The notes under the pieces are model-generated. The model was not told the DNA's origin. It worked only from the letters and a program-made list of their open reading frames with translations, and ran no database searches. From the NCBI GenBank assembly GCA_029250885.1, contig JAQXEK010000051.1, forward strand, positions 1-64,000: DNA of 64,000 bases. Direction: 5' to 3'. Made by a program: the position numbers and the translations under genes. Below, in pieces: positions 1 through 9,107 of this stretch. Numbering within the stretch: position 1 is the first letter of the stretch; every line of letters begins with the position of its first letter. The stretch comes from Planctomycetota bacterium (GTDB lineage Bacteria > Planctomycetota > UBA1135 > GCA-002686595).

Positions 1-1608
1 ACTTTTCTCGAAGACCCCAGGCTAGGCATCTTGGCGGCAGTGCTCTTCGTCTTGGTTGTTTTGACCGTCACGGCCTCGCTGTTCCAGTACCTCTTCAACC
101 AGCTCTCAAACTACGTCTCCTTGCGCATGATCGTTAGCCTGCGGCTGCGAATCACCAAGCATTTAATGGGGCTTGGCCTGCACTATCACGGTCAACGCAA
201 GCTAGGAGATCTTCTGTCTCGGATTAGTGCCGACATGCAGATGACCCTGGGCGCCGTAAAGGTCGTCTTTTGTGACCTGATGCAGAACGGCTTCTTGGCC
301 ATGGGCTACCTGGTCGCCGCTTTCAGCAGTGAGCCAATGCTGACGGGAGTCATGGTGATCTCCATGCCGCTCGTTGCGATTCCGGTCTCTATCCTCTCCC
401 AAAAAGTACGTAAGCGCTCGACTAAGAGCCTGACGAGTCTGGGCGCGTCGGTTCAGGTACTCTCGCAGATGTTTCTTGGCATCCGGACAGTCAAGGCCTT
501 CCGCGCAGAGGAGGACGAGCTGAACCGCTACGAGCAGCTCAACGAAGATTACCTTACGGTGTCCATGCGCATGGTGAAGGCAAAGTCCCAGACCCAGGCC
601 TGGACGACCTTCTCCACTCAGATCGGCTTGGGCGTGTTGCTGTTGATCGTAGCATTGGGCGGCGTCCGCTACGGCTGGTTCTCCGGTGAGGACGCTATCG
701 GCTCCCTGTCCCTGTTCTTTCTAGCAAACGCACAGGCCTACACCCACATCAAGCGCTTTATCAGAGCGATCACTAGCGTCGAAGAGTCCGTGGGAGCGTC
801 CGAGCGACTCTTGGAGCTGCTCAATGAGACCCCCGACATTGTCGAGAAGTCCGATGCCAGCGACATGGCCGAGTTTCATGACAAACTCACCTTCCGCAAC
901 TTGGGCTTCAGCTACCCGGCGGCCGATGCCCCCGCGATCCAGGACCTTGACCTAGAGATCCATCACGGTGAGACCCTGGCGATCGTCGGCGCATCTGGCA
1001 GCGGCAAGTCGACCTTGATGGGCTTGGTTTGCCGCTTCTTTGATCCCACGAGCGGAAGCATCGAGGTCGATGGCCAGGACCTGCGCGACCTGTCCTTGGA
1101 CAGCTGGATGGGCTCCTTCTCCATGGTGGACCAGGCGCCGTTCCTGTTCCACACTTCGATCGCCGAGAACCTGCGCTACGCGAAGAAGGACGCCACCGAC
1201 CAGCAGCTGTTTGACGCCTGCCGTGCCGCCCAGATCCACGACTTCATCTTGGGCTTGCCGGACGGCTACGAGACCAACGTCGCTGACGCAGGTGCGCGCC
1301 TCTCCGGAGGCCAGCGTCAGCGCATTACCATCGCACGTGCCCTCCTCAAGGGTTCGCCTATCTTGCTGCTCGACGAAGCGACCAGCTCCCTAGACACGGA
1401 GTCCGAGCGCGGGGTGCAAGAAGCCCTAGACACGCTGATGGCGGGCCGAACGGTGATCGTGATCGCCCACAGGCTGTCCACGATTCAGAATGCGGATCGC
1501 ATCGCTGTGCTCGAAAACGGCCGCCTGGCGGAGCTTGGAACCCACGCCGAACTGCAGGAGAAGGGCGGAGCATACGCTAGGGCACTTGAGCTTCAGAGCG
1601 TCTCGTAA
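1..1608 (+). CDS. ABC exporter, fused permease and ATPase (5' end outside window)
   Basis: MsbA/LmrA-type half-transporter in the inner membrane that would export a lipid, drug or peptide as a homodimer. The frame is open to base 1, and the first transmembrane helix is missing, so the gene starts upstream of the window. A TTG at 31 is only the first possible start inside it. Counting from there, several membrane helices fill residues 1-240. The ATPase domain follows, with Walker [10 protein letters not shown] near 320, signature LSGGQ near 424, Walker B ILLLDEA near 444 and the H-loop IAHRLS near 478. All catalytic motifs are intact. The substrate cannot be read from sequence. A hairpin lies shortly after the stop, and the next gene is a methyltransferase. 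Confidence 0.93.
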   Translation, partial: TFLEDPRLGILAAVLFVLVVLTVTASLFQYLFNQLSNYVSLRMIVSLRLRITKHLMGLGLHYHGQRKLGDLLSRISADMQMTLGAVKVVFCDLMQNGFLAMGYLVAAFSSEPMLTGVMVISMPLVAIPVSILSQKVRKRSTKSLTSLGASVQVLSQMFLGIRTVKAFRAEEDELNRYEQLNEDYLTVSMRMVKAKSQTQAWTTFSTQIGLGVLLLIVALGGVRYGWFSGEDAIGSLSLFFLANAQAYTHIKRFIRAITSVEESVGASERLLELLNETPDIVEKSDASDMAEFHDKLTFRNLGFSYPAADAPAIQDLDLEIHHGETLAIVGASGSGKSTLMGLVCRFFDPTSGSIEVDGQDLRDLSLDSWMGSFSMVDQAPFLFHTSIAENLRYAKKDATDQQLFDACRAAQIHDFILGLPDGYETNVADAGARLSGGQRQRITIARALLKGSPILLLDEATSSLDTESERGVQEALDTLMAGRTVIVIAHRLSTIQNADRIAVLENGRLAELGTHAELQEKGGAYARALELQSVS

Positions 1609-1638
1609 GACCCACTAAGGGGGATGTTCAAACATAGA

Positions 1639-1665
1639 GACCCCTGAAGCAGCAGGGGGGAGTCC
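1639..1665 (+). terminator. Hairpin after ABC exporter gene
   Basis: Arms CCCCTG (1641-1646) and CAGGGG (1653-1658) enclose a 6-nt loop. GAC and GTC at the outer ends could extend the stem past a GGA bulge. It lies 33 bases after the stop. There is no good T-run, so it is only a candidate terminator. Confidence 0.35.
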
Positions 1666-1821
1666 CAAATCTAGTCCGGTATTAAAAATCCGTTCGGAAG
1701 ATCTTTCCGGGCCTCAAGGGATTTCTAGGTGCGGTCGAGACATGGGGAGATGATTCCCACCTGATCCCAGCGGATTGGGTATTCCTTTCCCTATCCCCGG
1801 CCTACTCGGGGAACCTCTGCC

Positions 1822-3201
1822 ATGAACCAGAACACCCAAGACTCGAACAAGGATGCCGACACGAGCAGCCGAGGCGACGGCTTTTGCGCACGCCTTGTGC
1901 TCAGCTACGGTGAAAAATCCCGCATTCTTCCCCGCTCTATCCAGGTCCTTGACGTTGGATGTAGCCGCGGGAGCCAAGCCCTGACTAGTGCCGGTACTCA
2001 GCCCGACGTCGAGTTTCTCGGCATCGACAGCAACACGACTGCCCTCGAAGAGGCGCGCCAAGAAGCGACGGCCCGCGGCCTAAACAACATCACCTTCAAG
2101 GCGGTGGACTTCGACTCACTCGCCGGCTTCGAGGCTCCCGAAGGTGGCTACGACGTGATTCGTATTAATGGCAATCCTGCCCAAGGCATGGACTTCGAGT
2201 CCCTGCTTCGCGCCCTGCGCCCGCTGCTTGCGGAGCACGGCCTGATCACCGCTAGCCTGAGCGGCGGTCGCGCCCACTACACCGTGGTCTCCGAGGCCAT
2301 CAACGGTATGATCGAACGGAATGCGCCCCTTCGCGAGCGCCTCGAGGCTGCTCGTGACCAAATTGATCGACTCGTCCAAGATGACGCGAGCAACCCTGAC
2401 TGGCGCCGGGCTTCCCTTGTGGAAGACGCCGAGTTTGTCGACAGCTACATGCAGAGCGGCGAAGTGCACATGGATGTGAACGCTATCTGGCAGGCCATCG
2501 AGGCCACGGACATGCGCTTCCTCCGCTGGGACGATGCGCGCACCTGGGACGTGGAGAGCCTTGATTTACCCAAGGCAGAGCTCAAGCGTGTACGCAGCCT
2601 GCCCATGGGCGAGCAGTTCCGCATGGTCGAGGAGCAGCGTAAGCCCCAGCGCCTGAACTTTACGATCGCCCACAAGAGCAACGCACCCCGGACCCGCTTC
2701 GACCTGACCAAGGCTGGCGAGACCCATTTCATGGTGCACCCCGACACGACCTTTGGTGTGACGACCAAAAACTACTGGGGCTCGACCCACATGGACGGAC
2801 TGACGGTCCAGCGCGGCTCGGAAGAGCCTGTGGCCGTGCGTCCCTCTCCGGCCCTCACGGCCTTGTTCGCCCTGCGCGATCAGCGCGAGCCCTTCAGTGG
2901 CTTGAACCTAGTCGAGGTCATGACAGCCGACGGCGCGAGCCTTGAGGACGCCCTTATGGCGCTCCATCAGCTGATGGGGCTCGAGTTGATCTACACTCCC
3001 CACGAGTTCGATGTGGCGCAGTTCTATTCCGCCATGTTGGCCGAGCGCTCGAACACCACCGAGCAACACGAGGACGTTGTGGTCACTCCCGCACCGGCCC
3101 TTGCCCATGACCTGCTGAAGCCAATCAGCGAGAAGCAGGTGGAGAGCAGTCTCGTCAAGGCGGCGCCCCAGGCGGAAAACGCCCAGACGGACACGCTCTA
3201 A
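1822..3201 (+). CDS. Class I SAM-dependent methyltransferase, two-domain
   Basis: Cytoplasmic methyltransferase of 459 residues. The Rossmann-type SAM site is seen as VLDVGCSRG near residues 42-50, followed by the acidic strand end FLGIDSN. The region after residue 170 is not the usual core. It resembles the regulatory/C-terminal segment that accompanies methyltransferases in multi-domain proteins (inference), with a run around FRMVEEQRKPQ and a conserved-looking WGSTHMDG. The substrate is unknown. The start ATG follows a long untranslated stretch of about 210 bases. Its 3' end overlaps the convergent gene at 3198-3902 by 4 bp. Confidence 0.8.
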   Translation: MNQNTQDSNKDADTSSRGDGFCARLVLSYGEKSRILPRSIQVLDVGCSRGSQALTSAGTQPDVEFLGIDSNTTALEEARQEATARGLNNITFKAVDFDSLAGFEAPEGGYDVIRINGNPAQGMDFESLLRALRPLLAEHGLITASLSGGRAHYTVVSEAINGMIERNAPLRERLEAARDQIDRLVQDDASNPDWRRASLVEDAEFVDSYMQSGEVHMDVNAIWQAIEATDMRFLRWDDARTWDVESLDLPKAELKRVRSLPMGEQFRMVEEQRKPQRLNFTIAHKSNAPRTRFDLTKAGETHFMVHPDTTFGVTTKNYWGSTHMDGLTVQRGSEEPVAVRPSPALTALFALRDQREPFSGLNLVEVMTADGASLEDALMALHQLMGLELIYTPHEFDVAQFYSAMLAERSNTTEQHEDVVVTPAPALAHDLLKPISEKQVESSLVKAAPQAENAQTDTL

Positions 3202-3902
3202 GACCCTGCCTGAGGCCCTGAGAAGAAGCGCCCGTGATCTAGGCTCATCAGCCTGAGGTCGCGGGCGCGTCTGTGTGGTGCGCGCCCGAAATCGGGCTGG
3301 TCGATGAGCGCCACCTCGAAGATAGACTTAGTGCCGGCCTTCGGCACCAGGAAGTTGCTGTAGCGAGCGCCGCCGAGGGCGAAGCCGCGCTTGTGAAGGG
3401 CCTTCACTAAAAGATGAGCGCACTCGGCCGTCACCCGGCGCTTGTCTTCATCGGTCTCTTGTTGGAGATATGCTTCGAGATCCATGTGTGTATCCAGGCC
3501 CCGAGTAATGATTACCGCCTTCAGCTTGCCAGGGAAGTGACCGCGCGCACCGGCGGCAACTAGAAGGGGGGTCTTGACGTTCAGGTCGGCTAGGCGTCTA
3601 AGGCTGCGACCCTCGCGGCCAACCGGCGTCCCTTTGAAGAAGTAGCTCAGCCACTTCTTGGGGGGCACTCCAAAGGACGGCACGACTTGAGTCTTGACGT
3701 AGAAGCTCATGGGCTGACCTTTGCCATCCGTACCGGGGACCTTGTAGGGCAGATGCAGGCGAACCAGGCGCCTGGTACGCGTCGCTGTCAGCACATCGCC
3801 ACTGAGGCGAAGGGCCTCGTCGCAGAGCTCGTCGAGATCGTCGAGGCCGGCCTCGCGAAAGGCCGCCTCGAAGATCTCGTTCTGCCAAAAGAGCCTAGCC
3901 AT
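3198..3902 (-). CDS. WaaP/RIO-like kinase-fold protein, probable pseudokinase
   Basis: 234 residues resembling the lipopolysaccharide-kinase (WaaP/InaA) group. Visible features are a beta-strand with the candidate ATP lysine (FYVKTQ), a hinge-like IITRGLDTHMDLEAYL, and a catalytic-loop region GFALGGARYSNFLV near 173-186. The family normally has HxD there (for example GFxHxD....N). Here His and Asp are replaced by Leu176 and Gly178, while the Asn is kept. The later metal-binding Asp (ALIDQPDFGRA) is also present. I infer a kinase fold without phosphotransfer activity, perhaps a lipid-binding or scaffold role. It overlaps the upstream methyltransferase at 3895-4596 by 8 bp, so the two are cotranscribed and probably work on the same substrate. 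Confidence 0.65.
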   Translation of the reverse strand: MARLFWQNEIFEAAFREAGLDDLDELCDEALRLSGDVLTATRTRRLVRLHLPYKVPGTDGKGQPMSFYVKTQVVPSFGVPPKKWLSYFFKGTPVGREGRSLRRLADLNVKTPLLVAAGARGHFPGKLKAVIITRGLDTHMDLEAYLQQETDEDKRRVTAECAHLLVKALHKRGFALGGARYSNFLVPKAGTKSIFEVALIDQPDFGRAPHRRARDLRLMSLDHGRFFSGPQAGS

Positions 3903-4596
3903 GGGGCAATAACAGGGCCACGCACTGGCCCGAGAAGAGGCTGGAGAGCTTCCAGGTCCGGCTTACTTGCCAGCCCGCCCGGTCGGCTTCGGCTGCGAAC
4001 TGTTCGGGGGTAAGCAGGACGCGACGGCTGGCCTTGCCACGCTTCTTGCACCGGCGCAGGTGGCTGCGCTGTTTGGTCGAAGACGCGTCTAGGAAGCTAG
4101 TGACCAGGGGCCCCTTTGTGACTCGGCGCAACTCCCCCAGAATGGCCAGGCGATCCTCTTGGTCGGGGAAGTGGTGCAACAGGCGCATGCTCGCGGCGAG
4201 GTCCACGGCGTCGTCCTCCAGGTTCATCCTGCGAGCGTCGCCTTCTGTCGTCCCGATGAGCTTCTCGCCCATGTCCGCGGCCTGCAGCACCTCGCTGGTG
4301 ATGGCGATCATATGGGGCGAGTGGTCTCCAGCGAGATAGCCCGTACAGGGCTTGGCGAAGAGGGTGGCGAAGCGCCCGGCGCCACAGGGGTAGTCAAGCA
4401 CCACGGCGGGCTGATGGACCTCCCGAAGGGCGAGTCGGAAAGCGCTAGCCACAAGGCGCGTCTCCCGGGCAGTGCTTATGCGACGGGTGAACGAGCGCTG
4501 GAACTTGACTCGATAGGCTGCGGCCTGGGCGGGGTCGAGGTGCCGATCCGAGTAGCTGCGGATCGTGTCGGGAAGGGGAGATTGGGGGGCTGCCAT
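3895..4596 (-). CDS. Class I SAM-dependent methyltransferase
   Basis: 233 residues with the SAM-binding loop VVLDYPCGAGRFATLFA near 80-96, then GDHSPHMI (acidic loop), the motif DAVDLAASMRLLHHF, and the helix before RVTKGPLVTSFLD. This order is typical of methyltransferase domain 11/25 proteins acting on small molecules or lipids. The C-terminus is basic. It is the first gene of a two-gene minus-strand operon with the kinase-like gene at 3198-3902, with an 8-bp overlap. The pairing suggests modification of a lipid or lipopolysaccharide precursor, but that is context only. Confidence 0.85.
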   Translation of the reverse strand: MAAPQSPLPDTIRSYSDRHLDPAQAAAYRVKFQRSFTRRISTARETRLVASAFRLALREVHQPAVVLDYPCGAGRFATLFAKPCTGYLAGDHSPHMIAITSEVLQAADMGEKLIGTTEGDARRMNLEDDAVDLAASMRLLHHFPDQEDRLAILGELRRVTKGPLVTSFLDASSTKQRSHLRRCKKRGKASRRVLLTPEQFAAEADRAGWQVSRTWKLSSLFSGQCVALLLPHG

Positions 4597-4641
4597 GGGG
4601 GATCAGTTTAATCGGCATGAGCGCACAAAGCGAGAACGGAA

Positions 4642-4674
4642 CTGGGGCCAGGCAGCACGGCTACCTGGCCCCAG
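4642..4674 (-). terminator. Strong hairpin after the subtilase gene
   Basis: A perfect 11-bp inverted repeat, CTGGGGCCAGG at 4642-4652 and CCTGGCCCCAG at 4664-4674, has an 11-nt loop. It lies 50 bases downstream of the S8 protease stop and also downstream of no plus-strand gene, so it most likely ends the protease transcript. The T-tract is poor. Confidence 0.55.
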
Positions 4675-4724
4675 GGTCGGTTAGGCCCGCCCGGCAAGGC
4701 GGTCCCGCATTGTGGCTTTTTAGT

Positions 4725-6512
4725 TTAGGAGCCGATGGTGTGGGCCAGGCCGTTGCTGAGGGCAATGCTCTGGCTTTGGGAGGCATCGAAGCCGCCGCAT
4801 TGGCTGTAGACCGTCAGGCCGACGATGCCGGGAAGGGCCGGAATCGGGATGCTGGTCACAGCTGCACCAAAGATCGTCGGGCCGAATAGCTTGTCGACAG
4901 CGATCGCGTTGAAGTCAACCAGCACCGTACCGCCAAACAGGGACGTGGAGGACTGGCCCGTCGCGATCACCATGCGCAGGGTCGAGTTGTTAGCGAAGCC
5001 CGTTGCGTTGAGCTGAATCGTCGTGCCGATGTTTGGGACGCTCGAGGAGGACAGGGTGCCGATGTTAGCGCCGCCAAGGCCCACGCCATAGGCTGCAACC
5101 GTTCCGGGGCCGCTGGGGCCTCCGCCGAAGTTGGCGATAGCTTGGCCGGCCTTGAACAGGTTCAGGCGTCCGCCAGAGACTGTCTTGCCATTCAGGCTAC
5201 TCAGAGGGTCGACGCTGGACAGCAGCATCGCCTTCAGTTCAAGAGCCGCCTGGGCGGGGTTGGACGAGCGCAGGGTCGCGAAGTCGTTGCTAGCAACACT
5301 GTGCATGTAGGCGATCGCGCCCGCCACCTGGGGCGTAGCCATCGAGGTACCCGTAAGGTTGGTGTAGCCGCCGTTAGAGTAGGTGCTCTTGATGCTCGTG
5401 CCCGGTGCGCCCAGGTCAATCGTATTGACGCCATAAGCAGCGCCGCTGTTCTTGTTGTCGCTGGAGGTCGTATTCGTCACCGAGACCATGAAGTCGCTGG
5501 CACAGCCCGTGGGGGTGTCCTTGACGTTGTCGATGTTCCAGTTTGCGTTGGCAGTCGCGCCACAGGAGAGCACGCCCACAGAGCCCATCAGGTTGTAGAG
5601 ATCATTCCACGCCTTGTAGGTCGTATTGCAGTTGCCCTGGTCAATGCCAAACGAGTTACTCGTAACTACGACATTGGCGCCTTTCGAGCCTCCGGAGTTG
5701 ATCCATTGGTTTTTTTGGTTGTAGACGTAGTTGTAGGCTCTGGTCACGACCGAGGTCGAACCCGTACTTCCAGCCACTGGCATGAGGGTCGTGTTCCAGT
5801 TCACACCGGTGACTCCCGTTCCGTTGTTGCCCTGGGCGCCTGCGATGCCGTTGCAGTGGGTACCGTGCCCATCGTTCGGGATGTTGCCGTTGTTGCTGTA
5901 GGCGTTCCAGCCGTTCTTGTCGTCGACGTAGCCGTTGCCATCGTCGTCCACACCGTTAATCCCATTGATCTCCGCGAGGTTCTTGTAGAGGTTCGGCGCG
6001 AGGTCCACGTGGTTGGTCTTGCAACCGCCGTCCACGACCGAAATCACGAAGTCACCGTTGCCCGTGCCTAGGTCCCATGCCTTTGCCGACTGCATCTTGG
6101 TGTGGGCCCACATAGACCCGTAAGACGGATCGTTCGGAAGAGTGTCCCGGGAGGTGTTCATGCCGTCGGGGTTAGCGTAGAGAACGGAATCTAATTCGCT
6201 CAATTGCTCGATCACCTTGGCAACCCGGGTCCCGTCGTTGATGCGAACAAGGTGCATGTTGAGGGCGGGCACAAGGGCCTCGACTACAAAGAATCGGTCC
6301 CCGTCGAGGAGGCGGCCAGCGGACTCGAAGTCCACGCCGTCAATAAAGCGCACGATGACTTGGTCCGCAAGGAAAGGCGCTTCGCCAACGATGGCTTTCT
6401 CCAGGTCGCCCTGGGCCATCTGAATCGGAGAGAGGGCTTCTTGGGCAAATGACGTAGAGCCCAGGCAGAAGGCGGCGGCAATGGAAATCACAGTCTTTGT
6501 GGACGGCATCAT
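4725..6512 (-). CDS. Secreted S8 (subtilisin-like) serine protease with C-terminal beta domain
   Basis: 595-residue exported endopeptidase. An N-terminal signal peptide ends near FAQEA (about residue 24). An inhibitor-I9-like propeptide follows (DQVIVRFIDG, then HLVRINDG). The catalytic domain carries Asp161 (SVVDGG), His216 (NDGHGTH) and Ser390 (GTSMATP), so the triad is complete. An Asp/Gly/Asn-rich loop after the Asp (GVDDDGNGYVDD) looks like a calcium site. After about residue 470, a Gly-rich beta domain (TVAAYGVGLGGAN onward, ending AHTIGS) resembles the short C-terminal modules common on planctomycete exported proteins and may serve in cell-surface retention (inference). It is monocistronic, with a hairpin downstream. 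Confidence 0.95.
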   Translation of the reverse strand: MMPSTKTVISIAAAFCLGSTSFAQEALSPIQMAQGDLEKAIVGEAPFLADQVIVRFIDGVDFESAGRLLDGDRFFVVEALVPALNMHLVRINDGTRVAKVIEQLSELDSVLYANPDGMNTSRDTLPNDPSYGSMWAHTKMQSAKAWDLGTGNGDFVISVVDGGCKTNHVDLAPNLYKNLAEINGINGVDDDGNGYVDDKNGWNAYSNNGNIPNDGHGTHCNGIAGAQGNNGTGVTGVNWNTTLMPVAGSTGSTSVVTRAYNYVYNQKNQWINSGGSKGANVVVTSNSFGIDQGNCNTTYKAWNDLYNLMGSVGVLSCGATANANWNIDNVKDTPTGCASDFMVSVTNTTSSDNKNSGAAYGVNTIDLGAPGTSIKSTYSNGGYTNLTGTSMATPQVAGAIAYMHSVASNDFATLRSSNPAQAALELKAMLLSSVDPLSSLNGKTVSGGRLNLFKAGQAIANFGGGPSGPGTVAAYGVGLGGANIGTLSSSSVPNIGTTIQLNATGFANNSTLRMVIATGQSSTSLFGGTVLVDFNAIAVDKLFGPTIFGAAVTSIPIPALPGIVGLTVYSQCGGFDASQSQSIALSNGLAHTIGS

Positions 6513-6746
6513 TTAATTTTGGGGTCAGAGGGAGAAAGTGGGCCGGGATTCAGCCTGCAGAGAGTCGATAGCCCAGAGTAGGGGGGGGCTTTGAGATACC
6601 AGAAAGAGACGAAACTCCAAAGCTGCGAGTTCCCTCGGGGGAGGCGATTTTACACGCGTAGCAAAATCTACCCCCCAAATGGGCTCGAGGTCGCATCAGG
6701 CAGGTTCTTTAGGGCACTAGGCGCTTCGGATAGGTAAGCTTCCGTT

Positions 6747-9107
6747 ATGTCTTCTGCCCCGCTTTCCTGGCGCCTCTTGGGTGCTCTCATACTTTTGAGT
6801 CTTCTACCTCGCTCCGCTTCTAGCGCATCGGATTTATGGGAGCTGCGTAACAATTTCATCTCTTCCAGGGAGGTGCAGGTCTACCCTTCGGGCTCCGAAA
6901 CCGCGGTCTCCGCGGCCATGTCCGCGGGCCGCTTTTCAGGGTACGCGTTGACCGTGCTCGAGCCCGGTGCCGTGGCGCGGGATACCCAGCTACCACGCAT
7001 TGTCTTGGCGACCCCGGCACGGCTGGAGGAGCCTGGGGGCGAGGAGATCGCCGCCTTGCTCGAGAAAGTTGGTTTGACCTGGAACAAATCGGGCTTCCGC
7101 TTCTACGGCCGCAACTGGAACCTGTCCGAGGACGGTTTTGCGGCGACCTATGAAGACCCCGAGCGTCCCGGCTTGCCCATGACCGTCTGGTACGCGAATT
7201 CCGAGCGTGCCCTCGCCCTCTATCTTAAAGGCATGCAGCCCGCCTGGACCCCCGGCTTCGCCGCGTTCCGGGTCGGTGAGGTCGAGCTGCTCGGCAGCCT
7301 CATGACCGATGGCACCCTCGCGACAGCTGGACTGACCGATCGGCGCGTGGCCTGGGCGAAGCGCACAAAGAGCGACGTCAAGGTCGTCCGCGGTCGCTTC
7401 GACATTCGCATCCCGGCGACGTTCCAGTTGCCACTGGCCAATGCCTATCTACAGGTTTGCCGCCTCGCCCAGGACCGTACGTCCGCATGGACGGGTGCCG
7501 GCGAAGACAAGGTTGATCGCCTTGCCCTGACGATTCACAACCATGTCGAGGATCTGCTCGCCCTGGTGGGCACCGCGGATCTTTCCTTGGTAAATCCGGT
7601 CATGGGGCGGGTCCACGTCCTGCTGGCTGAGGGCCTACCCAGTGATGGCGGCGCCGCGGTTGCCGAGGCCACCGCGCGCCAGCTCATGGGCTCGCCCGCC
7701 GCGTCCTGGATGGGCGAAGCCGCCGGCGTCCACGGTGCAAACACTTGGTGGGGACGCCCCCTAGATCTCTGGGCCGGCCACCTCGCCGGGAACACTAGGC
7801 GTCCAAGCCTTGCTTCGGTCTGCCAAGAGAGCGGCACCGGTACGTTCCTCTCCCCACACATGCGCGGCCCCCTGCGTGGCTTTTGGTTTAAGCACCTCTT
7901 GAAGACCCGCGGTCCGGATTTCATGGGCGCCCTCTGGCGTGGTGAGGAGACCTTCGATGATTCCCAGGCGAGTGAGCTCGAGGCTGAGTTCCAGGCTGCG
8001 CTTGACGCCCTGGAGGCCCAAGTCAAGCCCCAGCTGCAAGAGCAGCGGGAGCTGCGGGCTAGCACGATTGCGTCCACAATCTGGCGCGCGGGCGCGGCGC
8101 TGGTTCCGGGCCCAGAAGGTGCGGGCTACGGCTCGCGCTCCTGTGCCGCAAGCCTTACCCAACTTGCGGATGTGGGCGCCAACAGCTTCTCCCTGCGGGT
8201 CTATGCCTATCAATCCGAGGACGGCCCCATGACGCCGGGGAGGTTCCACACCAAGGGGATCTTCAGCAGCCAAAGCGACCTGGAGCTCGCCTCGGCAGCG
8301 GCCGCCGGACATGCTCTCGGGCTCTCCCATATGTTGCAGCCATACCTGTTGGCCACACCTTGGGGCAACGTGACTGCAAGCCAGTCCTTGAACAGCGGCG
8401 AGCGCATTGAGCATTTCTTTGCCGGGCTCACCCCATACACCGAACACTACGCCCTCTTGGCCGAGTTGATTGGCAGCGACCTGTTCGCTCTAGGTACCGG
8501 ACTTTCCAATACGACGCAACCGCCCCAGGGCGAGCCGAACCCCATGGCTATCGCCATGGGCGATCTAAAGGAGGCAGGTTGGCGCGAACAGCTCGAGGGC
8601 GCTAGGCAGCTCTTTCACGGACTGGTGACCTATGTCTCTAGCTCGAGCTCCGAGGCGGGCCGAATCAAGTTCGGTGATGCCATGGATGTCACGGCAGTCG
8701 AGGTCTTCACGAGCTTGGATCCGTCGATCAATAGCCGCCAAGCCCCCGTCACCAAGCAGCTTGTCGCACGCATGTCCTCCCAGCTTAGCAGGTGCATCGA
8801 GAGCGCGACGGCGAACGGCCAGCAGCTGCTGGTTGCCGGGGTGGGGTACGCGTCGACCGACGGCGCCTGGCGAGCTCCGCACCTAGCCCGGGGCGAGACA
8901 TCTGCCGAGTCCCAGGAGCTGCTCTATCAAGCCTTGATGTTTGCCGTTCGATCCAGCCAGGAGAAGAGCGGGAATGCAATCTGCGGGCTCTATCTTTGGA
9001 ATTGGAGTAGCTTTCCAAGTGCGGGCGGTCTTGCGGATCGAGGCTATACGCCCCAGAATAAGCCGGCCCAAGCCCACTTGCCCGAGCTCTTCCGAGCACC
9101 CGAGTAA
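6747..9107 (+). CDS. Large exported protein, degenerate peptidase-like plus GH113-like domains
   Basis: 786 residues with a signal peptide (LLGALILLSLLPRSASSA). I do not recognise a named family. The middle region (about 285-400) runs like a gluzincin of the peptidase-MA type, but where HExxH is expected I read AEATA, followed by WMGEAAG. The C-terminal part (about 450-770) follows the order of GH113-like TIM barrels: GYGSRSCAASLTQLADVGAN, then a GLSHMLQPYL strand, LFALGTGLS near 580, and LLVAGVGYAS near 694-703. The two catalytic glutamates I expect in GTEL and TEIGY are Gly585 and Gly698. I infer an exported binding protein, not an enzyme. Its stop overlaps the recG start (TAATG), so it is cotranscribed with recG. 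Confidence 0.8.
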   Translation: MSSAPLSWRLLGALILLSLLPRSASSASDLWELRNNFISSREVQVYPSGSETAVSAAMSAGRFSGYALTVLEPGAVARDTQLPRIVLATPARLEEPGGEEIAALLEKVGLTWNKSGFRFYGRNWNLSEDGFAATYEDPERPGLPMTVWYANSERALALYLKGMQPAWTPGFAAFRVGEVELLGSLMTDGTLATAGLTDRRVAWAKRTKSDVKVVRGRFDIRIPATFQLPLANAYLQVCRLAQDRTSAWTGAGEDKVDRLALTIHNHVEDLLALVGTADLSLVNPVMGRVHVLLAEGLPSDGGAAVAEATARQLMGSPAASWMGEAAGVHGANTWWGRPLDLWAGHLAGNTRRPSLASVCQESGTGTFLSPHMRGPLRGFWFKHLLKTRGPDFMGALWRGEETFDDSQASELEAEFQAALDALEAQVKPQLQEQRELRASTIASTIWRAGAALVPGPEGAGYGSRSCAASLTQLADVGANSFSLRVYAYQSEDGPMTPGRFHTKGIFSSQSDLELASAAAAGHALGLSHMLQPYLLATPWGNVTASQSLNSGERIEHFFAGLTPYTEHYALLAELIGSDLFALGTGLSNTTQPPQGEPNPMAIAMGDLKEAGWREQLEGARQLFHGLVTYVSSSSSEAGRIKFGDAMDVTAVEVFTSLDPSINSRQAPVTKQLVARMSSQLSRCIESATANGQQLLVAGVGYASTDGAWRAPHLARGETSAESQELLYQALMFAVRSSQEKSGNAICGLYLWNWSSFPSAGGLADRGYTPQNKPAQAHLPELFRAPE

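Noticed and set aside
5142-6071. 309-codon plus-strand frame opposite the subtilase
   Set aside because: Val/Arg/Ala-rich antisense translation of a gene with an intact catalytic triad.
6646-6668. GATTTT/AAAATC hairpin upstream of the 786-residue protein
   Set aside because: AT-rich 6-bp stem with a long loop; too weak to call as a regulatory element.
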